A DNA stretch of 64,000 nucleotides from Igneacidithiobacillus copahuensis (GTDB taxonomy: Bacteria; Pseudomonadota; Gammaproteobacteria; Acidithiobacillales; Acidithiobacillaceae): the NCBI RefSeq assembly GCF_018854015.1, contig NZ_JAAXYO010000154.1:73722-137721 (forward strand), read 5' to 3'. Positions 12,001 through 18,508 of the stretch are shown here, piece after piece (positions within the stretch are counted from its first letter, which is position 1; each line of letters starts with the position of its first letter). The notes under the pieces were generated by a model. The model searched no databases. It was not told the DNA's origin and saw only the letters and a program-made list of their open reading frames with translations. The position numbers and the translations under genes are program-made.

Positions 12001-12673
12001 GGATGTGGTCATGCAAGGCATGATTCCGGAAGAACGCATGGATCGGGTGCGCGTCAATGTCGAACTGACACCGGAAATCCAGCGCGATGTAGAGGCTCTG
12101 GTGCGGATTCGTGCCATGGAACAGGTGATCGAGGACACCAAAAAGACATGGAGCAATGATCTGCGCAATCGTATGGGCAGCGATCCCGACGCATGGCCGA
12201 AAATCCCGCAGGAGATCAGTGGCGGGTCCATCCGGACAACCTGGGCACGTGGAGTGCGCGAGGACAAGGCGATAGAGCTTCTGTCCAGTCAGGGTATCCC
12301 CCGTGACCAGGTCGAAACACCGGTCTATGACACCGAGGCGATGGTCAAGGCGCTGGAACAGTCCGGCATCAACCCGAACCAGTTCGTCATCGAACGCAAG
12401 CTGGATACGTCGAAAATCCTGACCGTGATGGAGGCGTATAACCTGCCAAAATCCGAAGTGATCGAGGCGACACCTTCGATTGTCCCCAAAGTCACCAACG
12501 AAATGTATGCGCAGGCACTACAGGACGCCCATGCCCACATGCCCGTCAAGGGTGGTCCTGCTGACAGTAATGGTCCCGCTGACGGCAACCTTGCAGGCGG
12601 CAGCCTTGCTAATGGAAAAAGCCCCGCAGACAGCCGTAAGGTTCTGACAGACAGTGATGGGATGCGACCATGA
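2..12673 (+). CDS. Giant polyvalent protein: N6-adenine methylase (partial) + SF2 helicase + PD-(D/E)XK-like nuclease, 5' end cut by window
   Basis: The frame is open to base 2, so the gene begins upstream; the first in-window start-like codon is GTG at 38, and residue numbers here count from it. NPPF at residues 13-16 is motif IV of N6-adenine methylases, so most of the methylase core lies upstream. A helicase follows: Walker A GAGKT near 732, DEAH near 893, SGTP near 944 and QRIGRIIRQG near 1310. Long Pro/Gln/Ala-rich linkers come next, then two similar Rossmann-like modules at about 2142-2288 and 2511-2661. Near 3893-3910 an SPD..VDAK arrangement resembles a PD-(D/E)XK nuclease core. The plan recalls phage P1 DarB and the large polyvalent proteins of phages and conjugative elements, thought to protect incoming DNA in the recipient. 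Methylase and helicase calls are firm; nuclease and antirestriction roles are inferred. Confidence 0.8.
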   Translation, partial: PNQKIIEAPFQKVPLTENFDVVIGNPPFGSEKLLDMDRPDLTRIAPNIHGYFFAKSIDALNPGGLAVMVVSRYLLDADTPRHREFRAWMHKHAELLNAVRLPDTAFASTAFTEVVTDVLILQKRHQPLDFTFDSPTQKEVQAWVSERKKALKAADVKVTPSMLIYPIPDYLPEWIQGATLVGLSGETEILANGWFQKYPDKVLGEWSLEGTMYTDKSLTVKSDGEWEKVLPHILDVLEAKPLAIKREEKIHALPMPQLSVEQMGRWTMPYSMFVVPPEVRREAVNVYYHNRFVSPFPNDRVPALEDDLVNGQESVLIGVRLSDKTDWETKTAKPRWDLMTFPASRARIYVAKLEAMIELRDTVRELSDMQLRETQKNTPEMVALRRKMGEQYHRFQKRFGPLRNDANKMLMRNDPSWAMLSSLEAEFEPEITADKAKKTGVPRRPWRVELSEIFHKRTQFPAQRAEHADTAVDALSICMAETGTVDSARLLELTGKDLETIRSELRMGTADALAFVAPDGQWYSRDQWLTGNIGKKIQMLEAAKAQSDEPQIWDTEIAILRDHLPPRIDITQRTVNLEAYWVPEKIMSDFLVHLGASDPQVRRNEFTQKIEVEKLRGDIANWETQDYHLHDLIHAICNHDRIRVMRKYRDMPPVEDQEATALAIEKAEKIQGEWKKWIFADGERVSLLETIYNDTFNVTVPRLYDGQHVGLAGSSREIELRPHQKNFVWRALQSKSVYADHVVGAGKTFATIAAVMEKRRMGQARKPVVVVPNHLVRQWEKDWYRLYPGARILVAGKADMEASNRQTFLAKAAFNDLDAVIMSHSSFNLVPIDTHFYEEYIQQEMDDIEDYIREKKYSKDVSVKELEKSVRAAKDRIERLHAESAKSRDIGCLNFGEIGFDLIVVDEAHEYKNVPYISEMRGVRGMGNPAGSQKAESMMIKSAQARHLGAGIIFLSGTPISNSIAEMYLIQKYMNPEALEERGIRSFDAWVSLFANVEEEFGFTLTGQYKPIRSLASFNNLPELVGMYREYTDVVSQNDIQRLLREHRKRAIPMPRIRGGKAEIVVCPMSPAQRMAVGEEVGASVTGEPEFSEGSILYRLDNLPKRPGPGEDNILVIINDLKKVNLDIRAFDPSYEPEPGESTGKLDVAAKRIHEIYWQWNEDRGTQLVFLDFSTPKKLQKKDQDEVDQKLAALRDADVEDASDEILQKAESAMEWLLERYTKDEIEEFLRVSQGKSVFSAYDDLKAKLVEMGIPANEVAFIHDAHNDELKADLFEAVRHGQVRVLIGSTAKMGPGMNVQDRLVAEHHLDAPYRPTDVEQRIGRIIRQGNQLLKKYGKLEVDILYYVTENSTDAGLWQILETKKKFIDQVRYWDGSRTVFDPDAQALDPAAIKAQASGNEVLLLEVPLRTQVKKLTALRNGFYEEKARQKRNLEHMYSSRQWFIDNEAGIADFQNSLESLYRIFKNAPEIKEDKQDGFIPFGINGRLLNVREFREELMRAVQKVERSSSAITRVGFVNGLQVDLYQRYVGGDVQFIITKDEHGDKLRVESTAFDPNGAHVNYVQRFQNAIEKNLDYAAKKRAEQKELDDRIPKIVESLEQSFEREEELDIAMERHALAERLLRMRIRNFDDLENRLASFYLKEMTPAQKIVSPGDTPPADGGASVVVPAGEHAQYTPEQVKEAEKKARAFIRKFHEMFARPPLTHEIIEILQKTGMSKAKVDALVESVGLASNTEVQPAQQEEDLGEETDLQPDDVIPAERSASGEQENIGAPNVLPDDALPIATEQPVAPEQPVVIRDVVAQPSGAMLDMLDTADGVPLPGLEGLPNAVSQGRRNRVSTPVNQASLFDDLFAEPVATSEQPDAQAQPAVQEHPDAQVQQETPNPSSVMEQPTATVQKDESKDLKDAIVDTLAAKDFRPEALRDRIIVQAVGDERSPAGSRPVAPAQPDASAQPAAQENPDVVRFDPSATVPIPAPAVEYGQLPDGMRGKIAENDWPLLSPAVQRMALQFFLEMKQDWPDVWVDEARIAMDRRNDAWRLDFRFMNKEATDAHAINMEPGVQVFIAGIVDDHKNPGAARIISGRATVSPQDHAMEIHFAEWVQKQEGRGWESVTKWGDRDKRFGYEQWRAPGTFDPVESLADLGKRWIDEASGRVVRLLVEVDTSRNTERQQMELFAHLDALRRDHPGVLFHAVVRNGTDKVIATTENELDRLNALAGKIAPHVDHVRQSNETLYSDTLDKEVIHADAVFFAGLRREHSYGATGKHYTKLDRIAQNKPTWLFLENSIGRSNKELDGEFLERIQLAQAVSNLPGAALQAAVTPAEATTAARPAEATTAAALQAAALQESDQTPGAGQLQDVGNAFGKPDDLIPPDVLQEKIPEALRDLVRNDIAVLHTVFPDVTYRNVNVRNRPSVDQRVQVELSNAQNEAIELNYALRPNDGGPDEIVSRTITLNDIVAYRRNDRLYEWVARLDAVGMGDRLDRANALSEPHSTVNGVSTVILSAILGRQELDTLRRLRGLKPMNILMTVMLSDVDVPHYWENLQKSLHDSLENLRTWKKEFPENPLQINAYLLDGNDMEHLEEISERYEQVEKLLKSVADVVVPVTINGRSVRMLLEESDAVMMVGSAPIKDDRQGKKLSEWVGRRFREENAKYNRPTWHFTNDQTVRLINEKLVDPMRSNFRGKATDNERLSENLKKLDLELDFSATLDAAVVEHIGIHAPVVLAQAKNTGNTFEQFMQGSLMGAVSNALLELADDPSRGMVRRLAINLLQNQDGMTGYREKIGRMIFDAQRAGHAPATESPAEASTNDDDDEIRFTTVAIIPTRAGVLAVPENPDLPAYLAGTGYIADGENATDSPAGHVTENNGATLRDVPPAVLAFLPSSQIEITRLGLRGEEADFFWDKMQELRDIIEKMPKLYATDGQKDRTIAFLHYFLGDAHWYVMELDKTEQHQAFGLADLGVGFPELGYFDLRAVVAAGAEMDYHFAPRTLRELKLEAGEDLAPETVPESVVATSMGVPIPDVLQAWVSEVQRERWTAIWNEGSEIDRDLLQARLHRMADWLEAPLPVSEAQRQLLDGRVGITLRSEGLDLHWMLSGLNADGITAYGMRLQGDQEAVLGRVDLRVARQEAPIVVDLTEPGPLRAVLRDIALPPEAVTFADDQRQVFYRGGQRDSQIPDIQSIEEIWEYETDTLNNSILITQEAIDNEYLKLPPVRSLQWLTIGKEEASEYGAVHEVIVNDPVILLRDPNGGVLVAEREQLDDAMARMDAEADANVSVTSTEIAATESTPQIFAGLMEPDHDDMANQDAKQEQVPVSENRLPVPQWPADDRTYESKMKKAAKLALDTGEIMSVEDMAIAVFHKHGIKTSGNFVPPVVEAVRNMDIGYLRSLIGHNSGNPASQEIFERMTGVKLGKTQKNRVRQLDEWAGIDHEQRADMVNQKPEELPITPEQQEALNHLFGLPSQQESVISLPAKEETVPTERSRLGQKTLGPDETHTAATGSAGAKATETVMEAAMDAGQSAIDAPAEKNGNLAAPMEQGGSIMPDSSVPSLQESPASAPAARQSREIGPDDRVVELRLWPLHENINRMNVPIWVKPEQVQRWCLVAVLQDKWEIPYYFPENVDYAKVLESVKKRLEKYPGCVLRDLSLPDAQDPSPKNDIMKMPDAPVSKAVASNPWDSLAPPPQEPSTAAESTQSPIASPAKAEEKAEEQIQKPLVESVPLAGEQPVNDPQEALRKLGITRVWDRPQGEQKVDERYIQRILQFPQTQKGISEERAVQWLSEAQRVSQQAMEMMAPYMRRDPRLRAKWEGRDEVMFLIDHAMKITGSQIAHDVNHPQAAGKRMMLGVIPFAPTPDMIRGHVLEDHILDLTMEKFGLQPFQAMMDLLKNPDIGAKLEMPLIGMSPDLVLWESPEHLHIVDAKSPLKIPVTPSRDYVAQLHAYTAWVRAMLQPAFSMNPATVRIDMHLAWFDLAKQDVLIRQVQEIPGHADALIKTAKGIQDVVMQGMIPEERMDRVRVNVELTPEIQRDVEALVRIRAMEQVIEDTKKTWSNDLRNRMGSDPDAWPKIPQEISGGSIRTTWARGVREDKAIELLSSQGIPRDQVETPVYDTEAMVKALEQSGINPNQFVIERKLDTSKILTVMEAYNLPKSEVIEATPSIVPKVTNEMYAQALQDAHAHMPVKGGPADSNGPADGNLAGGSLANGKSPADSRKVLTDSDGMRP
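5340..5890 (+). repeat. In-frame Gln-Pro-Ala repeat tract in the giant gene
   Basis: Short related units such as CAGCCGGTTGCCCCGGAACA recur in three clusters (about 5355, 5580 and 5820). They encode QPVAPEQPV- and QPDAQAQPA-like linkers between the helicase part and the later domains. Similar units occur in the ParR-like gene at about 40.0-40.1 kb. Confidence 0.7.
6935..7040 (+). repeat. GC-rich in-frame minisatellite (GCAGCCTTGCAGGCGG units)
   Basis: Tandem and interleaved copies of CAGCCTTGCAGGCGGCA and of a GCCGGCGGAAGCCACGACG-type unit sit between two domains of the giant protein, giving an Ala/Glu/Thr-rich linker (LQAA, PAEATTAA). The same CTTGCAGGCGGCA unit appears at about 12.59 kb and, inverted, at about 42.74 kb, but is read in another frame there. 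Confidence 0.75.
10599..10610 (+). promoter_or_regulatory. TTGCGGCACCAA motif copy inside the giant gene
   Basis: A 12-base match to the motif that precedes many start codons in this element. Here it lies in a low-complexity linker and encodes part of a Leu-Ala-Ala-Pro stretch. Its function at this site is unknown. Confidence 0.45.
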
Positions 12674-13116
12674 GCGTCATGCACTACAGGAAGGTGAAAG
12701 GAAACGACGTGCTCAACGATGCGTTCATGGCCGTTCACTGGCGACTGCTAGACCAATATCCCCATCTGGAACAGGTGGAACTGGTCGAAGATGGCAAAAT
12801 ATACGAAATGCACGATGTCTGTAATCCGGAATCGCTGATCGGCCTGACGGCGCTTGGCATGGCACTCAAGATCATGCACACCATCAATCCTAGAAAAGTG
12901 CCGTTTCGTCGATGGATTCGGGCAGGAAATGAACCGGAAACACTGGAAATCAACATCGAGGCACCTTTGTCATGGCTGATTCCGCCTTTGTATGTCGCCA
13001 TGTTGATGTCTGCGCCAGTGGAATTATGGGACACCACAAAAAGGAACCTGAAAGCAGAGGAGCAAAGCTGGAATGTCGTCAAAGAAAACGTGGACAAAAT
13101 TTTTATTGCCATCTAA
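12670..13116 (+). CDS. Conserved-position hypothetical protein, 148 aa
   Basis: I do not recognise this family. The ATG overlaps the stop of the giant gene (ATGA), so translation is probably coupled. The protein is soluble-looking with one moderately hydrophobic stretch near residues 97-115 (APLSWLIPPLYVAMLMS) and no signal peptide. The following gene starts inside its 3' end. Its place just ahead of the transglycosylase-DotM-DotL run suggests an accessory transfer or entry function, but nothing in the sequence proves it. Confidence 0.65.
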   Translation: MSVMHYRKVKGNDVLNDAFMAVHWRLLDQYPHLEQVELVEDGKIYEMHDVCNPESLIGLTALGMALKIMHTINPRKVPFRRWIRAGNEPETLEINIEAPLSWLIPPLYVAMLMSAPVELWDTTKRNLKAEEQSWNVVKENVDKIFIAI

Positions 13117-13447
13117 TCCGGTTTCTTCCCTTGGCCTGCCGGCAAACTGGGTGCGTCGCATCCGGGATGCCCACGAGATTCCGGCTGAAATGGTCCCGGT
13201 TTCGGCGCTGAGCGAGGAAGAAATACAGACCAGATTACGCTACTGGAAACGCTCGGAACATTTCAACATGGGCGTTTTTCTGTTGATCTTTGTCTGCTTT
13301 CTGGCAGATGCCTTCTGGTGGTGGGACCCACTGGCGCTGTTCGCCACCTTTGGCGTCATGGCCTTCGTTGCTTCTCACATCTATTACGCGCAAAAAATGC
13401 GGCAAATTCTGTTGTCTGGCCGAAATGATCCCGCTACCAGTTTGTGA
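13073..13447 (+). CDS. Small inner-membrane protein of the transfer operon, 124 aa
   Basis: The frame starts inside the 3' end of the upstream gene and ends inside the transglycosylase gene, the tight packing typical of this operon. The N-terminal 65 residues are soluble. Two adjacent hydrophobic segments follow at about residues 66-84 (GVFLLIFVCFLADAFWWW) and 88-106, then a short basic tail. An AGGAG precedes the ATG. It could be a small Dot/Icm or Trb membrane component, but I see no diagnostic motif and assign no name. Confidence 0.65.
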   Translation: MSSKKTWTKFLLPSNPVSSLGLPANWVRRIRDAHEIPAEMVPVSALSEEEIQTRLRYWKRSEHFNMGVFLLIFVCFLADAFWWWDPLALFATFGVMAFVASHIYYAQKMRQILLSGRNDPATSL

Positions 13448-13814
13448 AACGGCGGCAGCCATCTACTACCACGAGCCGGTCATCATCCTTCGCGCCATTG
13501 CCAAGGTGGAAGGGGGGTGGCGTGGGGCACGGGTGCAGGACGCCAACGGTACGGCGGATCACGGCCTGATGCAGATCAACAGCGTCTGGCGTCCGGTCCT
13601 GCATCGGGAAGGCTGGCGGATGCACTCGGTGCAGTGGCACGACTGCGCTTCCACCTTCGTCGGTGCGTGGATATTGCGACAGGAGCTGAACCAGGCGCAT
13701 AACTTCTGGTTGGGTGTGGCCTGGTATCAGTCCAGAAACCCCGTCTATGGCGTACCGTTCGCCCACAAGGTCTATCGCGCCGCGCAGGAGATCACTGATG
13801 GCAGCAAGCGCTAA
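13425..13814 (+). CDS. TrbN/SLT-like lytic transglycosylase
   Basis: This 129-residue protein has the goose-lysozyme/SLT core: IAKVEGGW with the probable catalytic Glu29, then HGLMQINSVW, and later GVAWYQSRNP. Such enzymes cleave peptidoglycan locally so that a type IV secretion channel can be built. The ATG at 13425 is preferred to the longer upstream frame because the family core begins directly and the overlap with the upstream gene is only 23 nt. No signal peptide is visible, as in several plasmid TrbN proteins. The downstream DotM gene starts 17 nt before its stop. Confidence 0.82.
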   Translation: MIPLPVCETAAAIYYHEPVIILRAIAKVEGGWRGARVQDANGTADHGLMQINSVWRPVLHREGWRMHSVQWHDCASTFVGAWILRQELNQAHNFWLGVAWYQSRNPVYGVPFAHKVYRAAQEITDGSKR

Positions 13815-14949
13815 CCCGCAACAACAATCCCTGTCCTCTGATGATTTTTTTTCCGGCATACTGATTGCTCTGGGCATCATCGCGCTGATCTGGTTCTTTG
13901 GCCGGGATGCCGTGATGCTCCTCTGGAAAGGGTTCAAAATCGCGGAATTGTGGGCGCTCATCCATCTGAGCAGCAATCCGGACATCGTGCAGAATGGTCA
14001 CTTGCTGCTACGCGACGTGGAAGGGGAACCGTTCACGAAAATCACCTGGAAGCAGGCGAACTTCATCAACGGCTGGATAGACGCCTGCTACAACATCAGG
14101 ATCGGACGATTCCAGTTCAGTCCATGGATGCTGTTTTTGAATTTTCTGCCGATGGTGGTGGCGTCCCTGGTGTGGAGCAAGGGAAAAAATCTGCGCCAGA
14201 CCTTCAGAAAACCGTGGGATCTGGCGGTATACATGGCGCGGGAATACCCATGGATGCTTCCGGTCATCCGGCAACGGTCGTCGATTCTGGCGCGCAAATT
14301 CGTCTCCAGCAAAGGATATTTCGATAGCCTGATGAATCGTCAGCAACAAAGCGACTGGCCAATCCATCCGTTGAACATCCTGATCGACAACAAGATCATC
14401 GACCGCAATGGGAACATTCTTCCTGACCAGATGGACACATGGGTGCAAAAGCAATTGGGACCGAAAGCCGGGCAGACAGGGTTTTCCAGACCGGAATCTG
14501 CCGCGCTCTTTCAGGCATTCGTATCCAAAGAGCCAGCCAGACTTCTGAAAGCCTATGCCGCACGTCCGTCGGCGTTGAAAAAGATGTCGGGATTGAATGA
14601 ATCCGCCAGAAAAAAGTATCAGGAATACCGTAAAAGACACGCTTATGAAATCACCATCCTGCTGGCAGCGCTTGCCGATGCGCGCAAAAATGGAATTTTG
14701 CCGCCATCGTGGTTCATCTTTCTGAAATACATCAACCGGCCATTCTGGTATGCCTTGCATGGGCTGAAACTGCCCAGGCCACATGCGGAAGGATTGCCGG
14801 CCATCATTCAGTATGAAATGGAAAGGCATGACGGCAGGCCCGTAGAGCAGCCTCAGTCGCAATGGGTCATCAAGGGACTTCAGTTGTCCATCGACGAAAC
14901 CGACTGGAAGAAATCCAAAGCATGGAGGTCCTATGTCAATCAGGGGTGA
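13798..14949 (+). CDS. dotM: DotM/IcmP/TrbA-like type IV coupling complex protein
   Basis: This 383-residue protein has an N-terminal membrane segment (about residues 17-38, IALGIIALIWFFGRDAVML), a second near 105-125, and a long cytosolic part. It is followed at once by the DotL-like ATPase, the TrbA-TrbC gene order of IncI plasmids and the IcmP-IcmO pair of Legionella. The family partners DotL in the coupling complex that presents substrates to the secretion channel. The ATG at 13798 (MAASANPQ) overlaps the transglycosylase end; the longer frame from 13714 would run through that gene. The assignment rests on topology, length and context as much as on sequence resemblance. Confidence 0.75.
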   Translation: MAASANPQQQSLSSDDFFSGILIALGIIALIWFFGRDAVMLLWKGFKIAELWALIHLSSNPDIVQNGHLLLRDVEGEPFTKITWKQANFINGWIDACYNIRIGRFQFSPWMLFLNFLPMVVASLVWSKGKNLRQTFRKPWDLAVYMAREYPWMLPVIRQRSSILARKFVSSKGYFDSLMNRQQQSDWPIHPLNILIDNKIIDRNGNILPDQMDTWVQKQLGPKAGQTGFSRPESAALFQAFVSKEPARLLKAYAARPSALKKMSGLNESARKKYQEYRKRHAYEITILLAALADARKNGILPPSWFIFLKYINRPFWYALHGLKLPRPHAEGLPAIIQYEMERHDGRPVEQPQSQWVIKGLQLSIDETDWKKSKAWRSYVNQG

Positions 14950-17074
14950 ACTGTCACGAAACCAGGTCTATCGGGATCTGGACAGTTTTTATTTCGGGAG
15001 ACGGTTTGCTTTCCTGTATCAGGGTGGCAAGGCCCCGTTCTGGGCCTTTGCGTTCCCTGCTTTTCTGGCTACCTTCCTTTTGCCGCTTTTGGTACCGCAG
15101 GTGTTTTTTCCGCTGTCCGGCTACGCCGACATGATCGACACAATAGCCTTGCTGTTCATCTGGCCGTCTTTTCACCACAAGGTCATTTATCCCATTGCCA
15201 AGCCCAAGGTGGAGGGTGGGATCGACCTGAATGTCAGGCGGCCTGGCATGGGGGGCGGTTATGAGCAGGCAGGCGGCATTGCCTGGATGGGCACGATCCG
15301 CGAAGGCAAGCAGTACGGGCAACAGGTTTTTCTGACCAACACCATGCTGCGCGCCCACCTGTTTTTTCTGGGTACTACAGGCGCTGGCAAGACGCAGACC
15401 ATGCTGGGTTTTCTGTGGTCCTTTCTGGTCATGGGATCGGGCTTCACGCTGATCGACGGCAAAGGCGACATCAAGACGTGGCACATGATCTGTTCCATGG
15501 CATGGCTATCCGGGCGTGAGGACGATCTGTTACTGGTGAATTACACCACCGGCGACACCACCTTGTGGGACAAGCCCATCGAGCGCCAGAGCATCACCAT
15601 CAACCTGTTTGCCGATGGTAGCCTCAACACGGTGTCCGGTCTGGTGAAAAGCCTGTTGGGAGAAGCACCCAAAGGCGACAACCGCATCTGGCACGAGCGT
15701 ACCGTGAGTTTCATCGAAGCCGTGCTGACGCCATTGGTCTATCTGCGGGATTACCACAATTTCCAGTTATCCACCCAGGTGCTACGCGACTACATCAACC
15801 TGCCGGCGGTAAAACTGCTTCGTCACAAGCGTCTCAAGGTCAACGGCAAGGAACGCTATTTCCCCGACATCCCCGACCGTGCCATCGAACCCATCAAGGC
15901 GTACCTCATGAACCTGCCTGGCTACAATGACGCTCCACCGCCGGATTATGCCAATGATTCCCAAAGCGCGGCAGCGGTTCAGGCGATGCCGCAGGTGCCT
16001 GGTTCCGAGGAAGAAAACAAGCAGCACGGTTTCGTGACCATGCAGCTCATCCGGTCCCTCAACGCCATGTCGGATTCCTTTGGTCACATCTTTTCGACCA
16101 AGTACACCGAACTGAATTGGGACGACGTTGCCATCAACAGACGCATTGTCATCACCATTCTGCCGTCACTGGAAAAGCCGCCTTCCGATATGGAGATTCT
16201 GGGCAAGATCATCGTGGCCGGAAACAAGATGATGCTGGCCAGGCTCTTGGGCAACCAGATCAGCAAGGGTACCGACGAAAAGGTCGATCAGCGCATTACC
16301 GATGCCGATCATCCTTACTGCCTGTGCTACGACGAAAAGGCGTCGTACATGGTCGAAGGCGAGGAGGACATTTTGGCGCAAGGGCGCTCTCTGGGTGTTT
16401 CTGTGGTCATCGGCTCTCAGGACATGCCGCGCCTGACCGAAAAATCCAAATCCGGAGCAGCCGCCATCGCTTCCTGCACCAGCTTCAAAGGGGCCATGAA
16501 GTTGCAGGATGACGAATCCATCCAGTTTGCCATCAAGTCCATGGGCAAGACATGGATGCGCCGGGCGCAATACTACAAGGTGGACACCAGCGGCCTGATG
16601 GCAAGCACTTACATGGACAACAGCGACATTGTCGAAAATACGGATCGGGTGGACCCGGACCAGATCCGCGCACTCAAGTCCGGCCAGATGTTCGTCAATT
16701 ACGACGGGCAGTTTTTCAGTCTGGCAACCGCCTATTTTCCGTGGCCAACGCTCCATGAATGGCGCATTTCTCATGGTGCCTGTGTCCCACTGGACCTCAT
16801 GTTTGGGGACACCGCGCACCCGACGGGCGCAGCGCCAGAACCTCTGGATACCGTGTTGTCCGAACCTTTCCCCGGCGATCCCCCTGCCGTACCTCCTGAA
16901 AAAGTCCTGGCTCCAGAACCAATGGAGCGCCCCATAGTCAGCGCCCTGGACCAGAAAACCATCGCGGAAATGACCGCAGGAATCGCCAAAAAGATTCAGG
17001 AAGTTTCCAGCCGGACGCAGAACGAAGAACAGCCCGATGAGCAATACGTCGAGGATACGGAATGGTCCGGGTAA
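14933..17074 (+). CDS. dotL: Type IV coupling protein DotL/IcmO/TrbC ATPase
   Basis: This 713-residue protein has two N-terminal membrane segments (about residues 37-60 and 66-82), then a TraG/VirD4-type ATPase. Walker A GTTGAGKT lies near residues 146-153. The Walker B region is CLCYDEKASYMV near 463, followed by GRSLGVSVVIGSQDMPRL, the expected coupling-protein sensor region. The C-terminal 110 residues are Pro/Glu-rich and probably form a partner-binding tail. It should feed relaxase-bound DNA and effector proteins into the channel. The start overlaps the end of dotM, and GGAGG precedes the ATG. It is convergent with the coiled-coil gene that ends 8 nt downstream. Confidence 0.9.
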   Translation: MSIRGELSRNQVYRDLDSFYFGRRFAFLYQGGKAPFWAFAFPAFLATFLLPLLVPQVFFPLSGYADMIDTIALLFIWPSFHHKVIYPIAKPKVEGGIDLNVRRPGMGGGYEQAGGIAWMGTIREGKQYGQQVFLTNTMLRAHLFFLGTTGAGKTQTMLGFLWSFLVMGSGFTLIDGKGDIKTWHMICSMAWLSGREDDLLLVNYTTGDTTLWDKPIERQSITINLFADGSLNTVSGLVKSLLGEAPKGDNRIWHERTVSFIEAVLTPLVYLRDYHNFQLSTQVLRDYINLPAVKLLRHKRLKVNGKERYFPDIPDRAIEPIKAYLMNLPGYNDAPPPDYANDSQSAAAVQAMPQVPGSEEENKQHGFVTMQLIRSLNAMSDSFGHIFSTKYTELNWDDVAINRRIVITILPSLEKPPSDMEILGKIIVAGNKMMLARLLGNQISKGTDEKVDQRITDADHPYCLCYDEKASYMVEGEEDILAQGRSLGVSVVIGSQDMPRLTEKSKSGAAAIASCTSFKGAMKLQDDESIQFAIKSMGKTWMRRAQYYKVDTSGLMASTYMDNSDIVENTDRVDPDQIRALKSGQMFVNYDGQFFSLATAYFPWPTLHEWRISHGACVPLDLMFGDTAHPTGAAPEPLDTVLSEPFPGDPPAVPPEKVLAPEPMERPIVSALDQKTIAEMTAGIAKKIQEVSSRTQNEEQPDEQYVEDTEWSG

Positions 17075-17100
17075 TTTTGGCTCAATTTGGCCCGGACCAT
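17062..17100. terminator. Inverted repeat between convergent genes
   Basis: Ten-base arms, ATGGTCCGGG and CCCGGACCAT, flank a 19-nt T/G-rich loop and overlap the 3' ends of dotL and the opposing coiled-coil gene. There is no clear U-tract, so it may be a shared stem-loop that stabilises or ends both messages. Confidence 0.5.
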
Positions 17101-18470
17101 CCGCCGTTGTTGCTATCTTTTGGCTTCTGAGTGATGTCTTGCAGCCCAAGGCCCTGTCGCGTCGGCAGATTCCTTGCAACACCGGCAAATGGCAGGTCAT
17201 CGTCTGCCTGCCTGACCTGATTTTCCTTCGTGGCAGGAGACGGAGCACTAAAACCTTCGGCAAGCTGTTTTCTTAATTCCTGATTTTCACGTTGCAATTC
17301 TTCTATCTGCTCTCCCGCCAGGCTTCGGATGGCTTCAATCTCATTCTTATGCCTCCGCGTCCGCTTTTTCGATTCGTGCTCTCTTTCCAATATTTCTTTC
17401 CATTTTCGATCCTCCATTTCGGTGATCCTGGCCTTGAGCTGTTCATTGCTTTTTTCCACTTCCTGCATCTTGGCCGCAAGCGTCCGGTCCCGCGCTTCCA
17501 CTTCCTGCATCTTGGCGGTGAGTTGCCGATCCCTTAGCAGCAGTTCACGCATCCTTTTCAGCAACCGGTTTTCCAGCAGGGCCTTCATGTGGCGGGCTTT
17601 GTCGGCCAGATTCGTCATGTCCCTGAACTGCATCACCTTGTTCCAGGGGGAAAGCTGCAATTCGCGTTCGATGTACTGGTCGAAACTGAAAAAGTCCTTG
17701 TCCTGCAAGGACGGAGTAAAAACGGGTGGATTGGAGGAAGGTCCGGCAAAGCCACCACCGGAAGTTGTCGGTTGTGTCCATGTGGTAGACCCATGTTGGG
17801 CAAATCCGGCGCTGAAAGCAGCCGACTGGGTTTCCAGATATTTCCCCATGACCGTCATCGCAAACCGGTCCTGCAAAAGCTGGTTGGTCCGCAGGAACGC
17901 TTCCCTCATGACATCGCGCACAAACTTCCGCCGCTCATCACTGTCGGGAACCGGCAGGCGATTTTCCACGTCATTCCAGAGTTTGATGCGCTCTTTCAGG
18001 TACTCCCCAATGTGATCGTCGCAGCGCAGGATGCGAAATTCGTTTTCCAGAAAATTGCGAATATGCGTGTCATTGGCAATGTCATAGACAAAGGGCTTCG
18101 CATCCTCGACGACCTTCTGAACCGCTTCCTCGCTGTTGCCACTACGGGCGTTTCCATATACCTTGTTTATTAGGTTCCAGTCCTTGTCATTCATCTCGCC
18201 GGCGGCAGCCGCGCCAGCGTTCCCCAAAAGGATGCGCTCCAGGTCCAGGCGCTGCACCTTGAAAAACTCTTTGTCAGCACCGTTGCAGACGTTTTTGAAG
18301 CGCCGGTTCAGGTCGTTGAATTCCTCTACCAGTTGGTTGTACTTCTGGCGCAGCGTTTCGTGGGCCGACTGCCATGCGTCGCGCTGGTAGGCGACCTGGT
18401 CAATGACTTGCAGGCTGGCGATGTTCCCCCACTTCTCGGATTGGTACTCGTTGTAGTAGTCGTTACCCAT
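17082..18470 (-). CDS. Coiled-coil protein, 462 aa
   Basis: No known family is recognised. The start at 18470 (MGNDYYNEY) is chosen because GGAGGA lies 6 nt upstream and the repeated TTTTGCGGCACCAT leader lies about 40 nt upstream, as for other genes of the element. Residues about 290-405 form a long charged coiled coil with the repeated unit KMQEVE, and a Ser/Gly-rich stretch precedes it. There is no signal peptide or membrane segment. Divergent orientation from the 1,275-residue gene and convergence with dotL place it within the transfer region, perhaps as a structural or DNA-processing accessory protein. Confidence 0.7.
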   Translation of the reverse strand: MGNDYYNEYQSEKWGNIASLQVIDQVAYQRDAWQSAHETLRQKYNQLVEEFNDLNRRFKNVCNGADKEFFKVQRLDLERILLGNAGAAAAGEMNDKDWNLINKVYGNARSGNSEEAVQKVVEDAKPFVYDIANDTHIRNFLENEFRILRCDDHIGEYLKERIKLWNDVENRLPVPDSDERRKFVRDVMREAFLRTNQLLQDRFAMTVMGKYLETQSAAFSAGFAQHGSTTWTQPTTSGGGFAGPSSNPPVFTPSLQDKDFFSFDQYIERELQLSPWNKVMQFRDMTNLADKARHMKALLENRLLKRMRELLLRDRQLTAKMQEVEARDRTLAAKMQEVEKSNEQLKARITEMEDRKWKEILEREHESKKRTRRHKNEIEAIRSLAGEQIEELQRENQELRKQLAEGFSAPSPATKENQVRQADDDLPFAGVARNLPTRQGLGLQDITQKPKDSNNGGWSGPN

Positions 18471-18508
18471 GGCATCCTCCATAGCCGTAACAAATCTGCT
18501 CTGACGGG

